Origin: Candidatus Endomicrobium macrotermitis
Lineage (GTDB): Bacteria > Elusimicrobiota > Endomicrobiia > Endomicrobiales > Endomicrobiaceae
Reading direction: 5' to 3'
Length of the DNA stretch: 61,280 nucleotides
NCBI GenBank assembly: GCA_031271405.1
Contig: JAISVT010000051.1
Location: 1-61,280 of the forward strand
The notes below the pieces were generated by a model. It was not told the origin of the DNA, did not search any database, and saw nothing but the letters and a program-made list of their open reading frames with translations. Positions within the stretch are counted from its first letter, which is position 1. Each line of letters starts with the position of its first letter. Positions 60,359-61,280 of the stretch are shown here, piece by piece. The translations under genes were made by a program, and so were the position numbers.

Positions 60359-61051
60359 ATGAGACACTTTGAAGTAGAAATGAACGATTTGAAAATCCGC
60401 CTTATGGATATGGGCAGGCTTGTTCAGGATATGATAAAAACGACAATAGACGGCCTTGCCAAAAGAGATTCGAAATTGTCGGACGCGGTTTTTTGCCTGG
60501 AAAAAGAAGTCAATATTCAGGAAATAGTAGTTGACGACAAATGTTTAAAACTTATCGCTTTGAACCAGCCGGTCGGCTCGGATTTGCGTTTTCTCACGTC
60601 GGCTATGAAAATAAACAGCGATTTGGAAAGAATGGGCGACGAAGCGGTAAACATAAGCGAAAGAGCCATTGATTTGTTAAAGTATCCCGAGCTTAAGCCG
60701 CTTATAGACATTCCCAAAATGTCGGACATAGTCCAGCAGATGGTAACGGACAGCATAAAAGCGTTTAATGCTAACGACGTAGAGCTTGCCAAAGCCGTAC
60801 TTGTCAAAGACGACGAAGTTGATGAATTGAAAAACAGGGTTTTTTCCGATCTTAAAGATTATATGGTCAAGTCATCAGATTTTGAAACGATTCAAAGGGC
60901 TGTAGATTTGATATTTATCGCCAAAAGCATAGAAAGAATAGGCGACCACGCGACAAACATCAGCGAAGACGTAATTTTTATGGTTCACGGCAAAGACGTA
61001 AGGCACCCGAGAACGTGCCCCGCTTCGCCGGATGAAGAAAAGTCCGTCTGA
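60359..61051 (+). CDS. phoU: Phosphate signalling protein PhoU
   Basis: Helical metal-binding regulator that links Pst to phosphate signalling and limits uptake. From the ATG at 60359 (GGAGG at 60349-60353) it is 230 residues. Two PhoU repeats, each a three-helix bundle with E/DxxxD motifs, are visible: DLRFLTSAMKINSDLERMGDEAVNI in the first and LIFIAKSIERIGDHATNISEDV in the second. It closes the pst operon. PhoR/PhoB are not in the window. Confidence 0.95.
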   Translation: MRHFEVEMNDLKIRLMDMGRLVQDMIKTTIDGLAKRDSKLSDAVFCLEKEVNIQEIVVDDKCLKLIALNQPVGSDLRFLTSAMKINSDLERMGDEAVNISERAIDLLKYPELKPLIDIPKMSDIVQQMVTDSIKAFNANDVELAKAVLVKDDEVDELKNRVFSDLKDYMVKSSDFETIQRAVDLIFIAKSIERIGDHATNISEDVIFMVHGKDVRHPRTCPASPDEEKSV

Positions 61052-61115
61052 AGCGAAAAAAGGAAGTTTTATGCATCGTATAAAAATCTGTTTAAAAAAG
61101 GTTATGTGTAAAAAA

Positions 61116-61158
61116 GGCATTACGGATACGATTTCCGGAAATGCCAAGTGGGCTTTTT
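61116..61158 (+). terminator. Possible terminator after phoU
   Basis: GGCATT...AATGCC with inner CGGA...TCCG at 61116-61145, then GGGCTTTTTCC. The U run is interrupted, so it is weak. The rest of 61052-61260 holds only a 33-codon frame at 61071-61172 without family resemblance. Confidence 0.4.
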
Positions 61159-61260
61159 CCTATTTTCCATAGTTTTTTATTCCGGAACCTGCGTAAACAG
61201 TTTTAAGCAATATGCCGCGAATTTGCCGGCAAATATTTTAAATATAGGATTATAAAACAA

Positions 61261-61280
61261 ATGAACAGCTCTAAATTGGA
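61261..61280 (+). CDS. Possible start of the next gene, cut by the window end
   Basis: An ATG at 61261 opens a frame (MNSSKL...) that runs off the window. A TATAGGATTATAAAAC stretch just upstream could hold a -10. Too little is present to identify it. Confidence 0.25.

Overview
The window reads as a contiguous stretch of a Gram-negative bacterial chromosome of moderate G+C, densely packed with core genes. It encodes an outer membrane LPS-export protein (LptD), arabinose-5-phosphate isomerase for Kdo synthesis, the DAP/lysine branch, B12-dependent ribonucleotide reductase (NrdJ), flavin-dependent thymidylate synthase (ThyX) and a Tad/Flp pilus locus. From memory of gene content I suspect an Elusimicrobiota/Endomicrobia-type anaerobe, but this is untested.

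Layout. (1) 1-6925, plus: infC (5' end cut off)-rpmI-rplT, a Trk/Ktr potassium channel pair, a small TPR protein, pheS, pheT, closed by a strong terminator shared with the convergent minus block. (2) 7002-16058, minus: the TIGR03545/TIGR03546-type pair, a HAD phosphatase and glycogen phosphorylase; then an exported sugar-binding-like protein and an ECF sigma/anti-sigma/Spy-like cassette whose promoter motif is repeated in front of the exported protein; then a SpoU methyltransferase. (3) 16221-31257, plus: lysA-dapF-dapA, a FecR-like protein, rfbC, a phosphoribosyltransferase-like protein, hisD-hisB-hisA-hisF-(SPFH protein)-hisI without hisH, trpF, kdsD, accD, folC and a ROK kinase. (4) 31257-41247: lptD, a PHP phosphoesterase, a TPR protein, rfbB and a Tad locus whose ATPase carries a fused CpaE-like domain. 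(5) 41394-53314: tRNA-Lys and tRNA-Glu, purA, thyX, a TMTC-like membrane protein, a CPA2 antiporter, nrdR-nrdJ, dcd, a DUF805 protein and a GuaA that has lost its glutaminase core. (6) 53386-55915: a type II restriction-modification cassette with two different methyltransferases and an HNH-type nuclease candidate. (7) 55915-61051: a pst phosphate operon with two dissimilar ATPases and phoU.

The most interesting points are: the two PstB proteins, whose motif losses are complementary and predict an asymmetric heterodimeric ATPase with one consensus and one degenerate site; a GMP synthase lacking the glutaminase Cys/His/Glu region, alongside a his cluster without hisH; a CpaE-CpaF fusion; a sequence-visible ECF sigma regulon; and a family of short palindromic intergenic repeats placed just upstream of ribosome binding sites, a heptamer form of which has entered the dcd reading frame.

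No stretch longer than 300 bases lacks a gene. The larger gaps (41552-41799, 61052-61260, 47853-48039, 12942-13121, 16059-16220) are described in their own entries.
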